Of a stretch of DNA of 64,000 nucleotides, positions 16,516 through 25,052 are shown piece by piece. The stretch's first letter is position 1; each line of letters begins with the position of its first letter. Under the pieces are notes generated by a model. That model was given only the letters and a program-made list of their open reading frames with translations. It was not told where the DNA came from and ran no database searches. This DNA is from Clostridia bacterium (GTDB lineage Bacteria > Bacillota > Clostridia > Christensenellales > Aristaeellaceae): positions 24,897 to 88,896 of the forward strand of contig JAFSOC010000041.1 of NCBI GenBank assembly GCA_017447185.1, given 5' to 3'. A program made the position numbers and the translations under genes.

Positions 16516-18768
16516 ATGAAAAAATGGGTTTGCATGGTTTTGCTGCTCGCACTGGCACTGGCAGTGCTGACAGGCTGCAGCGCGCAGAAAACCGAATCCA
16601 TCACATCGCTGGAACAACTTAATGCGCCGTCTATAAAGATCGGCGTGGTCTCCGACACGAATAACGACCTGATCGCGGCACGGAAGATGCCCCGGGCGAC
16701 GGTCGTACACATGAAGGACGCCATTTCCGGCTATCTTGCTGTGAGCCAGGGGAAACTGGATGCATTTATCTCCAGCATCTCCCAGATTCAGACGGCGATC
16801 CGGAACGGACAGAAAGGTATCCGCTACCTGGGTTCGCTGGAAGAGGGGTATTCTGTTGCCATCCCGGTTTCCGAAAAAACAAAAATCCCCAATCTGCTGG
16901 AAAAACTGAACAGCTTTATCGATCAGATCAGGGCAGACGGAACGCTGCAGGATATGTACAACCGCTGGGTCAACCTGGGCGATTACACTATGCCGGATAT
17001 TGATGTTCCGGAAGAATCACCCATCGTACTGAAGGTCGGAACTGTCGGAAGCTCGATGCCTTTCAGCTTCTATGAGGGGACGGAACTGACCGGCCATGAA
17101 ATCGAACTGGCGAGGCGTTTTGCTGCTTCGATCGGCGCGTCGCTGGAATACATGGTCTATGATTATGACGGGATTCTTGCGGGCCTGCAGAACGGCGATG
17201 TGGACTGTATCATGGCGAATCTGTACGCTACGGACGAACGCAGGGAATTGGCCACATTTACCCAGGACCTTTATGTAGAGACGATGGGTGTCGCGGTCCG
17301 CGATACTGCGCAGGACAGGAAGGTGACGCGCACACTGGAGGACCTGGCAAACGCCACCATCGGCGTACAGACCGGATCGACCCACGACGTGGTGCTCCGC
17401 AGCATCCTGCCCAATGCGAAATTGCTTTATTTCAACACGAATGCTGATATGCTTGCCGCCCTGAATGACGGGAAGATCGACGCATTTCCCGCCGCTGAAC
17501 TGATCCTGCGCCAGATGCGCGCGGAACATCCAAAGCTGCAGGCGCTGCCGGACTTCTCCCTGATGGCAGGCGACATCGGATTTGCCATGCCGAAGACGCC
17601 GGAAGGGGAGGCACTGCGTGACGAATTCAGCGCCTGGTTTAAGGAGATCAAAGCCAGCGGCGAGTTGGAGGAAATCCTGAAAAAGTGGACAGAAGGGCCG
17701 GAAAGCGGAAAGACCGTACTGGACTGGGCCACCCTGCCCGCGAATAACGGCGTGCTCCATATGGCGACAGAAGCCGCTTTCGCACCCTACGAATATATCC
17801 AGGATGGGAAACTCGCCGGCATCGAGATCGATATGGCGGCCCGCTTCTGCCAGGCAAAAGGATACGGGCTGGAGATCACCGACATGACCTTCAGCAGCGT
17901 GCTGCCTTCCGTCAGCACAGGGAAATCTGATTTTGCCGCTTCCGGCATCATCATTACGGACGCGCGCAAGGAAAGCGTCAACATGACCGAACCCTATATG
18001 ACGGAAAAAGCGCTCATGGTCGTCTATGACGGCGGCGCGACGGACGGCGGAGGCTTCTTTGACCGCCTGGGTGCCAGCTTCGAAAAGACCTTCATCCGGG
18101 AAGACCGGTGGAAGCTGTTCGCGTCAGGTATCTTGACCACGCTCCTGATTACGGCATGCAGCATCGTGCTGGGTACGATCCTGGGCTTCGGTATCTATAT
18201 GCTGTGCCGCAAGGGGAATAAAGCCGCCAACCTGCTCACACGCTTCTTTATATGGCTGGTGCAGGGCATGCCGGTGGTCGTGCTCCTGATGATTCTCTAT
18301 TATGTTATTTTCGGCAATGTGGCCATCTCCGGCACGATCGTCGCGGTGGTCGGATTTACGCTGGTGTTCGCGGCGGGCGTGGTCAGCATGCTGAAGAGCG
18401 GTGTCGTGGCGGTCGATAAGGGACAGACTGAGGCGGCATATGCCCTGGGCTACACGGACCGCAAAGCCTTCTTCCGGATGATCCTGCCCCAGGCGCTGCC
18501 TCACTTCTTCCCGGCGTTTAAGGGAGAAATCACCGCGCTGATCAAAGCCACGGCGGTAGTCGGCTATGTGGCTGTGCAGGACCTGACGAAGATCGCGGAT
18601 ATTATCCGCAGCCGTACATATGACGCCTTCTTCCCCCTGATTGCCGTTGCCATCATCTATTTCATCCTGGCGGCGGTGCTGACCGCCATCGTCAACCGCC
18701 TCGGCAATTTCATCGATCCGCGCCGCAGGAAAGAGACGGACGTCCTGAAGGGGGTGAAAGGAAAATGA
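16516..18768 (+). CDS. Polar amino-acid ABC permease with fused substrate-binding domains
   Basis: The 750-residue lipoprotein (lipobox LTGC, Cys21) resembles GlnP-type fusions. Residues ~29-152 match only lobe 2 plus the return helix of a family-3 binding protein; ~170-392 is a complete binding domain; ~412-507 matches only lobe 1 (APYEYIQDGKLAGIEIDMA...). A MetI-like permease follows (~535-735) with the EAA loop (EAAYALGYTDRKAFFRMILPQA). Thus two complementary half domains flank one whole domain. It should import a polar amino acid with the ATPase encoded next, with which it overlaps by four bases. The ribosome site GGAAGG is adequate. Substrate not predictable from sequence. Confidence 0.93.
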   Translation: MKKWVCMVLLLALALAVLTGCSAQKTESITSLEQLNAPSIKIGVVSDTNNDLIAARKMPRATVVHMKDAISGYLAVSQGKLDAFISSISQIQTAIRNGQKGIRYLGSLEEGYSVAIPVSEKTKIPNLLEKLNSFIDQIRADGTLQDMYNRWVNLGDYTMPDIDVPEESPIVLKVGTVGSSMPFSFYEGTELTGHEIELARRFAASIGASLEYMVYDYDGILAGLQNGDVDCIMANLYATDERRELATFTQDLYVETMGVAVRDTAQDRKVTRTLEDLANATIGVQTGSTHDVVLRSILPNAKLLYFNTNADMLAALNDGKIDAFPAAELILRQMRAEHPKLQALPDFSLMAGDIGFAMPKTPEGEALRDEFSAWFKEIKASGELEEILKKWTEGPESGKTVLDWATLPANNGVLHMATEAAFAPYEYIQDGKLAGIEIDMAARFCQAKGYGLEITDMTFSSVLPSVSTGKSDFAASGIIITDARKESVNMTEPYMTEKALMVVYDGGATDGGGFFDRLGASFEKTFIREDRWKLFASGILTTLLITACSIVLGTILGFGIYMLCRKGNKAANLLTRFFIWLVQGMPVVVLLMILYYVIFGNVAISGTIVAVVGFTLVFAAGVVSMLKSGVVAVDKGQTEAAYALGYTDRKAFFRMILPQALPHFFPAFKGEITALIKATAVVGYVAVQDLTKIADIIRSRTYDAFFPLIAVAIIYFILAAVLTAIVNRLGNFIDPRRRKETDVLKGVKGK

Positions 18769-19856
18769 TCGAGCTGATTCACCTGCAGAAGAAATATCAA
18801 AACGTCACTCCCCTGAAGGATGTGAACGCCAAAATCAACAACGGCGACGTGATTTCCATCATTGGTCCGTCCGGATCGGGCAAGAGCACGCTCCTGCGCT
18901 GCATCAACATGCTGGAGCGGCCCACGGGCGGGCAGATCCTGCTGGACGGCGTGGACATCACCGCGTCGAAATATGATATCACCCAGGCCCGGCGCCGGAT
19001 GGGAATGGTATTCCAGTCCTTCAATCTTTTCGGCCACCTGACGGTGATCGAAAACCTGATGGTTCCGCCCATGGATATTCTGAAAAAATCCAGGCAGGAA
19101 GCCTATGAAACCGGCGTAGCCCTGCTGAAGCGCGTCGGCCTGGCAGGACGGGAGCTGCTGTATCCAGAACAGCTCTCCGGCGGACTGAAGCAGCGGGTGG
19201 CCATCGCGAGGACCCTCGCCATGGATCCGGACGTGATCCTGCTGGACGAGCCCACCAGCGCCCTGGATCCGACGATGATCGGGGAAGTGCAGGCGGTTAT
19301 CCGCGACCTGACAAATACCGGAAAAACCATGATGATCGTGACCCATGAAATGCAGTTTGCCCGGGCGGTCTGCAACCGCGTGTTTTATATCGACCAGGGC
19401 GGCATTTACGAGGAAGGCCCGCCGGAGCAGGTCTTTGACGATCCGAAGCTGGAGAGGACCCGGCAGTTTATCCGCCGCCTGAAGGTGCTGGAAGTCACCT
19501 TTGGAAATCCGGACTTTGACTATCCCGGCATCACGGCGGAGATCGACCGCTACTGCCAGACCAACGTCATTCCTGCCCGGCTCAAGTACCGCATCCGCCT
19601 TGCCTTTGAAGAACTGGTACAGCAGCTGTTGCGCGATATACTCGTGAAAATATCGATCAACATGATGGTGGAGTACTCGGAGAAAGAACAAACCGCCACC
19701 GTTACAGTGCGGTACGGCGGCGATCGGTTTGACCCGTCAGTCGGGGATAATGAACTCTCCTACAACCTGCTGAAGGCCTCCGCCCAGGAACTGGAATACA
19801 CATACGACCCGGAGGCGGAAGAGTGCAATGAGGTGCGGGTCCTGTTCCGGGAGTAA
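18765..19856 (+). CDS. Polar amino-acid ABC ATPase with GHKL-like C-terminal extension
   Basis: The first ~240 residues are a standard GlnQ/HisP-type ATPase: Walker [10 protein letters not shown] at 34-42, signature LSGGLKQR at 137-144 (G for the usual Q), Walker B ending DE at 161-162, and H-loop His194. Residues ~245-363 are extra. They read like the small GHKL fold of anti-sigma factors: LRLAFEEL-like N-box segment ([12 protein letters not shown]), a beta strand pair, and GGDRFDP resembling the DxGxGfdp box. The Asn and Gly residues needed for ATP binding look altered, so it may be a regulatory, non-catalytic domain. Overlaps the permease gene by ATGA, so co-expression is certain in practice. 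Confidence 0.92.
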   Translation: MIELIHLQKKYQNVTPLKDVNAKINNGDVISIIGPSGSGKSTLLRCINMLERPTGGQILLDGVDITASKYDITQARRRMGMVFQSFNLFGHLTVIENLMVPPMDILKKSRQEAYETGVALLKRVGLAGRELLYPEQLSGGLKQRVAIARTLAMDPDVILLDEPTSALDPTMIGEVQAVIRDLTNTGKTMMIVTHEMQFARAVCNRVFYIDQGGIYEEGPPEQVFDDPKLERTRQFIRRLKVLEVTFGNPDFDYPGITAEIDRYCQTNVIPARLKYRIRLAFEELVQQLLRDILVKISINMMVEYSEKEQTATVTVRYGGDRFDPSVGDNELSYNLLKASAQELEYTYDPEAEECNEVRVLFRE

Positions 19857-19859
19857 ACG

Positions 19860-20543
19860 TCAGTACATACCGAGGGCACGGGGCATGAATCCAAGGGTGA
19901 AATGGATCAGCACCGCGTCCCAGATGTTCCCGTTGCGCTCATAGAGGTAACCTGTCAGCATGCACAGGAGCCCCGCGGCAACCAGGTAATACAGCGGGTA
20001 GTTCATATGCAGGATCGCGAAGAACAGTCCCGTCAGAATCACAGTAATATGTTTATTGTCCGTCGTGTTCGCACGGCGGATATTTTCCTGTATAAAGGCC
20101 TTGATCATAATCTCCTGCACAATCACACTCAACGGATAGAACCACCGCCCGTGGACGTTCAGGTACAGCCCGAACCAGGGCCGCGCCGCGGCCTCCGGAT
20201 CATGGGCGTTCATCCACAGCCGCACACCGACGATCGCCAGGACAATCCCGGCGGAAACGAGGACGGCCACGAGCATTTCCCGGCCGATCATCTTCCGGTC
20301 CCGGAACTTCAGCGCGGACCAGCGGACCTCCAGCGGCGTCTTCAGCCAGAAGAGGATGATCAGCAGGGCCATGAAGGGCATATAATATTTATTGATATCC
20401 GACGCGCTCCAGCCGGTTTCCCGCTCCGGCCAGATCAGGAACAGCGCCTTGGTGACGACAACCTCCAGGAACAGCGCAGAGAGCAGCAGCAGGAACAGGC
20501 TCGTGGTATGGTCCAGACCCTTCCACTGTTTCAGTTTCTTCAT
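19860..20543 (-). CDS. CPBP-family membrane protein, degenerate protease site
   Basis: The 227-residue protein has about six membrane spans and the layout of the CPBP (Abi) intramembrane protease family. The expected EExxxR motif appears as Q143-E144 followed by K in place of R; His179 (FAILH) and His214 (LIHFTLG) are in the expected places. Loss of the first Glu and of Arg suggests reduced or no proteolysis. It ends three bases from the convergent ABC ATPase gene and starts six bases after the phosphoesterase gene, forming a three-gene unit with it and the small membrane protein upstream. Function unknown. Confidence 0.82.
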   Translation of the reverse strand: MKKLKQWKGLDHTTSLFLLLLSALFLEVVVTKALFLIWPERETGWSASDINKYYMPFMALLIILFWLKTPLEVRWSALKFRDRKMIGREMLVAVLVSAGIVLAIVGVRLWMNAHDPEAAARPWFGLYLNVHGRWFYPLSVIVQEIMIKAFIQENIRRANTTDNKHITVILTGLFFAILHMNYPLYYLVAAGLLCMLTGYLYERNGNIWDAVLIHFTLGFMPRALGMY

Positions 20544-20549
20544 GGCCAG

Positions 20550-21710
20550 CTACTCCTCCGTTCCGTTAAAATGCAGCTGGATACACACAACTTCACTTTC
20601 CGCCGGCCACTTGTAGTGGAAGCCCCAGGCGCCGACGCCCGAGGATGTGATGGCAGTCATATCCCCATAGGTCTTCAGGCCGTCCAGCATGTCATTTACA
20701 AGGCTGGTGCTGAAGAAATGGGGGATATTGAAACCATGGGTATGGCCGGCCATGACCAGGTCCACGCCCAGGGCCGCCATCTCGCGGAAATGCTTCGGCC
20801 GGTGCGTCAGCACGATGAGCGGTTTGTCCGGATCAGGCTGCAGGCGTGCATACAGGGTTTCAAAATCTTCAGCGCGGAGCTTCGGATCCAGGCAACCGAT
20901 CAGCTGGATATCCTCCCCAAGGGTGACCATCTCATCGGCGAGCACTTTCACGCCGGCTTTCAGCACGGCGTCCTTCGCGCCGGGGACCCAGTCCTCCATC
21001 AGGCCGTCATGATTTCCGTAGACGTAATAGATGCCGTATTTCGGCTGCCTGATGGTCTGCAGCACCCATACAAAATTATCCGCGTCATTCTCCGCCGTGG
21101 TTTCATCAAACAGATCGCCGCCAATCAGCAGCACGTCCGCGTTGCAGGCATTGATCTGCTCGACCAGATCATCATAGGTGTATTCATAGCAGCCGGAGCC
21201 GGCGTGGATATCCGAGACCAGGCAGATCCGCAGTCCGCTTTCGGCCGATTCGGCATGTACTTCCACATCGTAGGTGTTCAGTTTCAGGAAATCGATATTG
21301 AAATATCCCGCCAGGGCGATGCCGAAGGACAGCAGGATGAAGATCACCGTCTGATACCGCCGGTCGGAAATCCGCCGGTGGGTATTCTTCGGTCCGTGCC
21401 CCGTGCGCCGCAGGATGAACTGATAGGTCCGCGTGTAGATGATCCGGAAGAGGAAGAACATGGCCAGCAGCGTGGTGGAGACAAAGAAGAGGGTGGCGGT
21501 ACGGCAGATTTCATGCCGGATATTCTCATAAGCGATATACCGGAAACGGGTGAACACGATTGTCAGCGCTACGGTGCCCACCAGATGCCACAGGGCCAGC
21601 AGCGTAACGAACAGCTTGTCCTTCCGCCAGGAAAGAGGATAATTCATGAAAACAAAAACGGAAATGAGGACAAAGCCAATCGCGGCCACCAGGAAGGCAA
21701 CGGAATTCAT
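20550..21710 (-). CDS. Membrane metallophosphoesterase (calcineurin-like)
   Basis: The 386-residue protein has about four membrane spans in residues ~1-155 and a calcineurin-like phosphoesterase domain (~175-375) with all metal-site motifs: SDIHAG, GGDLFDE, GNHDG, and THRP and GHTHG. This is the YkuE/YaeI-like class that acts at the membrane on phospho-lipid or nucleotide substrates; substrate unknown. The catalytic domain follows an even number of spans. Its ATG overlaps the stop of the small upstream membrane gene (ATGA). Confidence 0.9.
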   Translation of the reverse strand: MNSVAFLVAAIGFVLISVFVFMNYPLSWRKDKLFVTLLALWHLVGTVALTIVFTRFRYIAYENIRHEICRTATLFFVSTTLLAMFFLFRIIYTRTYQFILRRTGHGPKNTHRRISDRRYQTVIFILLSFGIALAGYFNIDFLKLNTYDVEVHAESAESGLRICLVSDIHAGSGCYEYTYDDLVEQINACNADVLLIGGDLFDETTAENDADNFVWVLQTIRQPKYGIYYVYGNHDGLMEDWVPGAKDAVLKAGVKVLADEMVTLGEDIQLIGCLDPKLRAEDFETLYARLQPDPDKPLIVLTHRPKHFREMAALGVDLVMAGHTHGFNIPHFFSTSLVNDMLDGLKTYGDMTAITSSGVGAWGFHYKWPAESEVVCIQLHFNGTEE

Positions 21711-21970
21711 GCGGCTTCACCGCCCTTCCGCTTGGACGAGCGCTTCTTAAAGATCGCACGGAAAAGGCCGATGGCGATAAACCAGATGAGCGCGCCGAGA
21801 CTGGCCGCAAGAAGGAGCCCGTGAATCACCAGGTACCACACCGGCGCAGCACCCTGCTGAATCAGCATCACAAAAAAGCCTCCGAGGAAAAGGGGAATCA
21901 GCAGCACGCCTGCGACGCACAGTGCATCCAGGGCCCGGGCGCGCCTTTTCCTGGTTGTCCTGTCTTCCAT
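21707..21970 (-). CDS. Small two-span membrane protein
   Basis: An 87-residue protein with an Arg/Lys-rich N-terminus, two hydrophobic spans (~17-38 and ~45-68) and a very basic tail (KKRSSKRKGG). No family recognised. ATG at 21970 has AAGGAAG upstream and a TATAAT at 22016-22021 (minus strand) as a likely -10 box. It is the first gene of the unit with the phosphoesterase and CPBP genes. The frame is open upstream to 22297, but the ribosome site and promoter favour this start. Confidence 0.78.
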   Translation of the reverse strand: MEDRTTRKRRARALDALCVAGVLLIPLFLGGFFVMLIQQGAAPVWYLVIHGLLLAASLGALIWFIAIGLFRAIFKKRSSKRKGGEAA

Positions 21971-22066
21971 CTGTATCTTCCTTCCGCCGGGTATGTTTTT
22001 CAGCACCGACACGCAATTATAGCATGGCCGGAGGGACAAATCCATATTTTTCCCCTGTTTCCGGCC

Positions 22067-22094
22067 TTTACTTTCATCTGTTTCGTGATATGAT
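22067..22094 (+). promoter_or_regulatory. Promoter of the EamA transporter gene
   Basis: TTTACT at 22067-22072 and TATGAT at 22089-22094 with a 16-base spacer. The transcript would start near 22101, leaving a very short leader that still includes GGGGGA. Confidence 0.55.
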
Positions 22095-22112
22095 GCACAT
22101 CGGGGGACGGCT

Positions 22113-23006
22113 TTGTTGTTCCCGGATTCAGACGGAAAGGCGGGGAGGACCACGGAAAAAGAAAAAGGGCTGCGGCCCGGATCTGTGCTCTGCGTATTCC
22201 TGGCATCCGTGGCGTTCAGCACCGGCGGGCTTTTCATCAAGATGGTTCCCTGGTCACCGCTGGCTATCAACGGAGCGCGGAACCTGATCGGCGCCATGGT
22301 GATCGGGATTTACCTGCTGATCCGGCATCACCGGATTGTGATCAGCCGGCAGGTGATCATCGGCGCCCTCTCCATGATCGGGGTGACCACGCTGTTTGCG
22401 ATTGCCAACAAGCTGACCACCGCTGCCAACACGATTGTGCTGCAGTTTACCGCACCGGTTTTTGTGATCCTGCTGATGGCCCTGATCCATCACGTTCCGC
22501 CGAAAAGGCCGGATGTGGTGACCTGCATCCTGGTACTGGCCGGTGTCTGCCTCTTCTTCGTGGACGGAATCCGGGCCGGGAACTGGCTGGGGAACCTGCT
22601 GGCGCTGCTTTCCGGCGTCTGCTATGCGGGCGTGTTTATGATGAACACAGGGAAGGACGCGGACGCGCTGTCCTCCTGCTTCCTGGGACAGCTGACCGCC
22701 GGGATCATCTTTTCCCCGCTGTGTGCTTTTGAAACAGATTTCTCGCTGCCCACCGTCCTGGCCGTGCTGGCCCTCGGAATCATCCAGGTGGGCGGAGCTT
22801 ATATCCTCTTTTCCGAAGGGATCCGGCATACGCCGGCGGTGTCCGCCAGCCTCATTGCGGGACTGGAGCCGATCCTGAATCCGACCTGGGTCGCGCTGTT
22901 TTACGGGGAAACAGTTTCCACCCTGGCGCTGATCGGGGCCGCGATCGTGATTGTTGCAATCCTGGGATACAATATCCGGATGAGCCGGGGCAGCCGGCAC
23001 GCTTAA
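22113..23006 (+). CDS. EamA/DMT-family transporter
   Basis: The 297-residue protein has about ten membrane spans in two EamA halves (~25-150 and ~160-290), as in drug/metabolite exporters such as RhaT or YdcZ relatives. Family members move amino acids, sugars or other small metabolites; substrate unknown. No in-frame ATG precedes the first span; the TTG at 22113 (or the next TTG codon) is the best start, with GGGGGA upstream. It ends in a four-base convergent overlap with the sensor kinase gene. Confidence 0.87.
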   Translation: MLFPDSDGKAGRTTEKEKGLRPGSVLCVFLASVAFSTGGLFIKMVPWSPLAINGARNLIGAMVIGIYLLIRHHRIVISRQVIIGALSMIGVTTLFAIANKLTTAANTIVLQFTAPVFVILLMALIHHVPPKRPDVVTCILVLAGVCLFFVDGIRAGNWLGNLLALLSGVCYAGVFMMNTGKDADALSSCFLGQLTAGIIFSPLCAFETDFSLPTVLAVLALGIIQVGGAYILFSEGIRHTPAVSASLIAGLEPILNPTWVALFYGETVSTLALIGAAIVIVAILGYNIRMSRGSRHA

Positions 23007-24265
23007 ACCACGATGGTCACAACGGTGCCGCCGCCTTCCCGGGCGGAAATATGCAGGGAACCGTTACACATGATCTTCAGCCGCTCCCGGATATTGTTGA
23101 GGGCAATATGGGGATCCGCATTATCGGAAGGACCGAATCCGGGACCGTTATCCTCCACGATGATCTCATTTCCGTGGGAGGATTTCCGGGTGCGGACCGT
23201 AATATGCAGCGGATCCATATCCGGATCGACGCCGTGCTTGACCGCGTTCTCCACAATGGGCTGCAGCGTCAGCGGCGGAATCCGGAAGGATGTATACGGT
23301 GTATCAAACTCCACGGACAGCTTGCCTTCGAAGCGGACCTGCTCCACGGCGAGATAGGCCCGTGTGTGCTCCATTTCTTCTGAGAATGCAACGGTGTCTT
23401 CCCGGGCAACCGCTGTGAAATTACTGCGCAGGTAGGAAGTGAAATCCAGAATGACCTGCTGCGCCTTGTCGCTGTCCTGCTTACAGAGATAATAGATACT
23501 GGTCATGGTGTTGTAGATGAAATGGGGCCGCATCTGCAGTACCATGATGCTGTTACGCTGGCGGGTGTTTTCCTCCTTCTGGAGGAGGTACTGCTCAAAC
23601 TGGTCCCGCAGGATGAAAATGAACATCAGCATGACAGCGGCAGAGGTGCCGATGACGATCATCAGCAACCCGTAGGCAAGGGACTGGAGCAGCATGCAGA
23701 TCAGCGGAATCAGCAGATAGCTGGCAAAAGCCTGGCGCTGCCGCCGGGTGAACACCTTCCAGTTCCGGAAAAGCACAAAAATATTGACGGACATAAGGAG
23801 GATCGGCGGTACCAGCAGCACCGGATACAGGGGTTTGCGCTGATACACATTCTGACCGGTGATCACATAGAACTCCGGAACAAACAGATTGACAACCAGC
23901 AGGATAAGGTAGACGCCCCACAGGAAGACCGCCAGGCGGAAGGAAAGGCTTTTCCGCCAGGGCTTTTTCAGACTGTACAGCAGATACAGGGTCATCAGGG
24001 GCATCAGGAGCGATGACAGCAGGGATTCCCCAAAGACGGCGGCTGCGGAAAGCAGCCGGTACTGCGGCCCCAGGAAAAGCAGGGAAATCTGGGAAACCAG
24101 GTCGGAAACCGTATAGGCCAGAGCAATCGAAAAAACCGCCCGGAAAAACAGCCGGGCCCACCGGTCCAGATGGGTAACGGACCGGCTCATGAACAGCCCC
24201 AGCAGCGTCACGAGCATACCGCACACCGCAAAGGCAAAATTGACCATATCAATCCAGCTGATCAC
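23003..24265 (-). CDS. LytS/YesM-type sensor histidine kinase
   Basis: The 420-residue kinase has about six or seven membrane spans (residues ~5-225) and a His_kinase (PF06580-type) domain with QMRPHFIYNTM (His248), followed by an HATPase domain with the N-box VENAVKHG and DNGPGFG. This group usually pairs with LytTR or AraC regulators and senses wall status or peptides. Here its partner is the unusual XRE-REC protein encoded just upstream, whose stop codon overlaps the GTG start at 24265 (GTGA). AAAGGAG lies ten bases before that GTG. An ATG six codons later is an alternative. Confidence 0.9.
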   Translation of the reverse strand: MISWIDMVNFAFAVCGMLVTLLGLFMSRSVTHLDRWARLFFRAVFSIALAYTVSDLVSQISLLFLGPQYRLLSAAAVFGESLLSSLLMPLMTLYLLYSLKKPWRKSLSFRLAVFLWGVYLILLVVNLFVPEFYVITGQNVYQRKPLYPVLLVPPILLMSVNIFVLFRNWKVFTRRQRQAFASYLLIPLICMLLQSLAYGLLMIVIGTSAAVMLMFIFILRDQFEQYLLQKEENTRQRNSIMVLQMRPHFIYNTMTSIYYLCKQDSDKAQQVILDFTSYLRSNFTAVAREDTVAFSEEMEHTRAYLAVEQVRFEGKLSVEFDTPYTSFRIPPLTLQPIVENAVKHGVDPDMDPLHITVRTRKSSHGNEIIVEDNGPGFGPSDNADPHIALNNIRERLKIMCNGSLHISAREGGGTVVTIVV

Positions 24266-24858
24266 AGGGCATCCGCTCCTTTCAGCGGGTAGCGCAGCTT
24301 CAGCAGCTGTTTCCGCACGGCGTCGGCCGAGATGGGCTTGAGCAGGAAGCCGCAGGCGCCTGTATTCCACGCATCAAAAGAGTATTCAAGGTAGGAGGTC
24401 AGGAAGACCACGTTCGTGCGGGGGTTGATTTCAAGCAGCTGCCCGCAGAGTTCCAGCCCGCTGGTCCGGCCGATTTCCACATCCAGGAAAGCCAGCGCCA
24501 CCGGATGGGCCTTTGCGTAATCCAGCGCTTCCGCACAGCGGGTGAAACCGGTAATCACCGCGTCCGGAAAGACTTCCTGCAGAATGGGAAGCCCGCCCTG
24601 CAGAATGATCCGTTCATCGTCCACCAGGATAATGCTGGACGCCAGGGCCTGATCCGCAATGGTGTTGAGCAACACGCCGGCATCCACGCCCAGGCAGGCG
24701 GAAAGGCGTGAAATCATTTCCGCATCCGGCAGGCGGCTGCCGTTTTCCCACCGGGCGACAGCAGGACGGGTGACAAACAGCAGATCCGCCAGCTGCTGCT
24801 GGGACAATCCTCTTTCCGCCCGCAGGCGGCGCAGGTTTTCCGCAAATGATGGACGCAT
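24262..24858 (-). CDS. Response regulator with N-terminal XRE helix-turn-helix
   Basis: A 198-residue protein in which an XRE/Cro-type helix-turn-helix (residues ~5-62; SQQQLADLLFVTRPAVARWENG) precedes a receiver domain (~78-195) with acidic pocket DDE, phospho-acceptor Asp126 (FLDVE) and the LLKP lysine. Most response regulators have the receiver first and a different DNA-binding fold, so this order is unusual. Translationally coupled to the LytS-type kinase, which should phosphorylate it. ATG at 24858 has AAGGAG eight bases upstream; an in-frame opening 15 codons earlier is less likely. A perfect palindrome lies directly above its promoter. Confidence 0.91.
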   Translation of the reverse strand: MRPSFAENLRRLRAERGLSQQQLADLLFVTRPAVARWENGSRLPDAEMISRLSACLGVDAGVLLNTIADQALASSIILVDDERIILQGGLPILQEVFPDAVITGFTRCAEALDYAKAHPVALAFLDVEIGRTSGLELCGQLLEINPRTNVVFLTSYLEYSFDAWNTGACGFLLKPISADAVRKQLLKLRYPLKGADAL

Positions 24859-24891
24859 CTTTTTCCGCTCCTTACTGAACCATTCAGACTT

Positions 24892-24920
24892 ATCATAATG
24901 CATCTGATTTTATGAAGCAA
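24892..24920 (-). promoter_or_regulatory. Promoter of the XRE-REC / kinase operon
   Basis: Read on the minus strand: TTGCTT (24915-24920), 17-base spacer, TATGAT (24892-24897), about 35 bases ahead of the start codon. Confidence 0.68.
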
Positions 24921-24922
24921 TA

Positions 24923-24937
24923 GTCACAAAATGTGAC
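24923..24937. promoter_or_regulatory. Perfect palindrome, candidate operator
   Basis: GTCACA-AAA-TGTGAC, two perfect 6-base half-sites, lies immediately upstream of the minus-strand -35 box and about 17 bases above the plus-strand -35 box of the GGDEF gene. Its centre is near -45 of the minus-strand promoter. Candidate binders are the XRE-REC protein itself or a CRP/FNR-type regulator. Confidence 0.55.
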
Positions 24938-24953
24938 ACTCTGGAACGTTTGC

Positions 24954-24982
24954 TTGTTTTCGCACCGGTGTTCCTGTAAAAT
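24954..24982 (+). promoter_or_regulatory. Promoter of the 25053 GGDEF gene
   Basis: TTGTTT at 24954-24959 and TAAAAT at 24977-24982 with a 17-base spacer, 70 bases before the ATG. Confidence 0.62.
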
Positions 24983-25052
24983 CCATCCGTTATATTTTGC
25001 CCTGACTGCACGCGGAAACGCAGCGCAGGAGCTGTGAACCGGAGATGGATGA

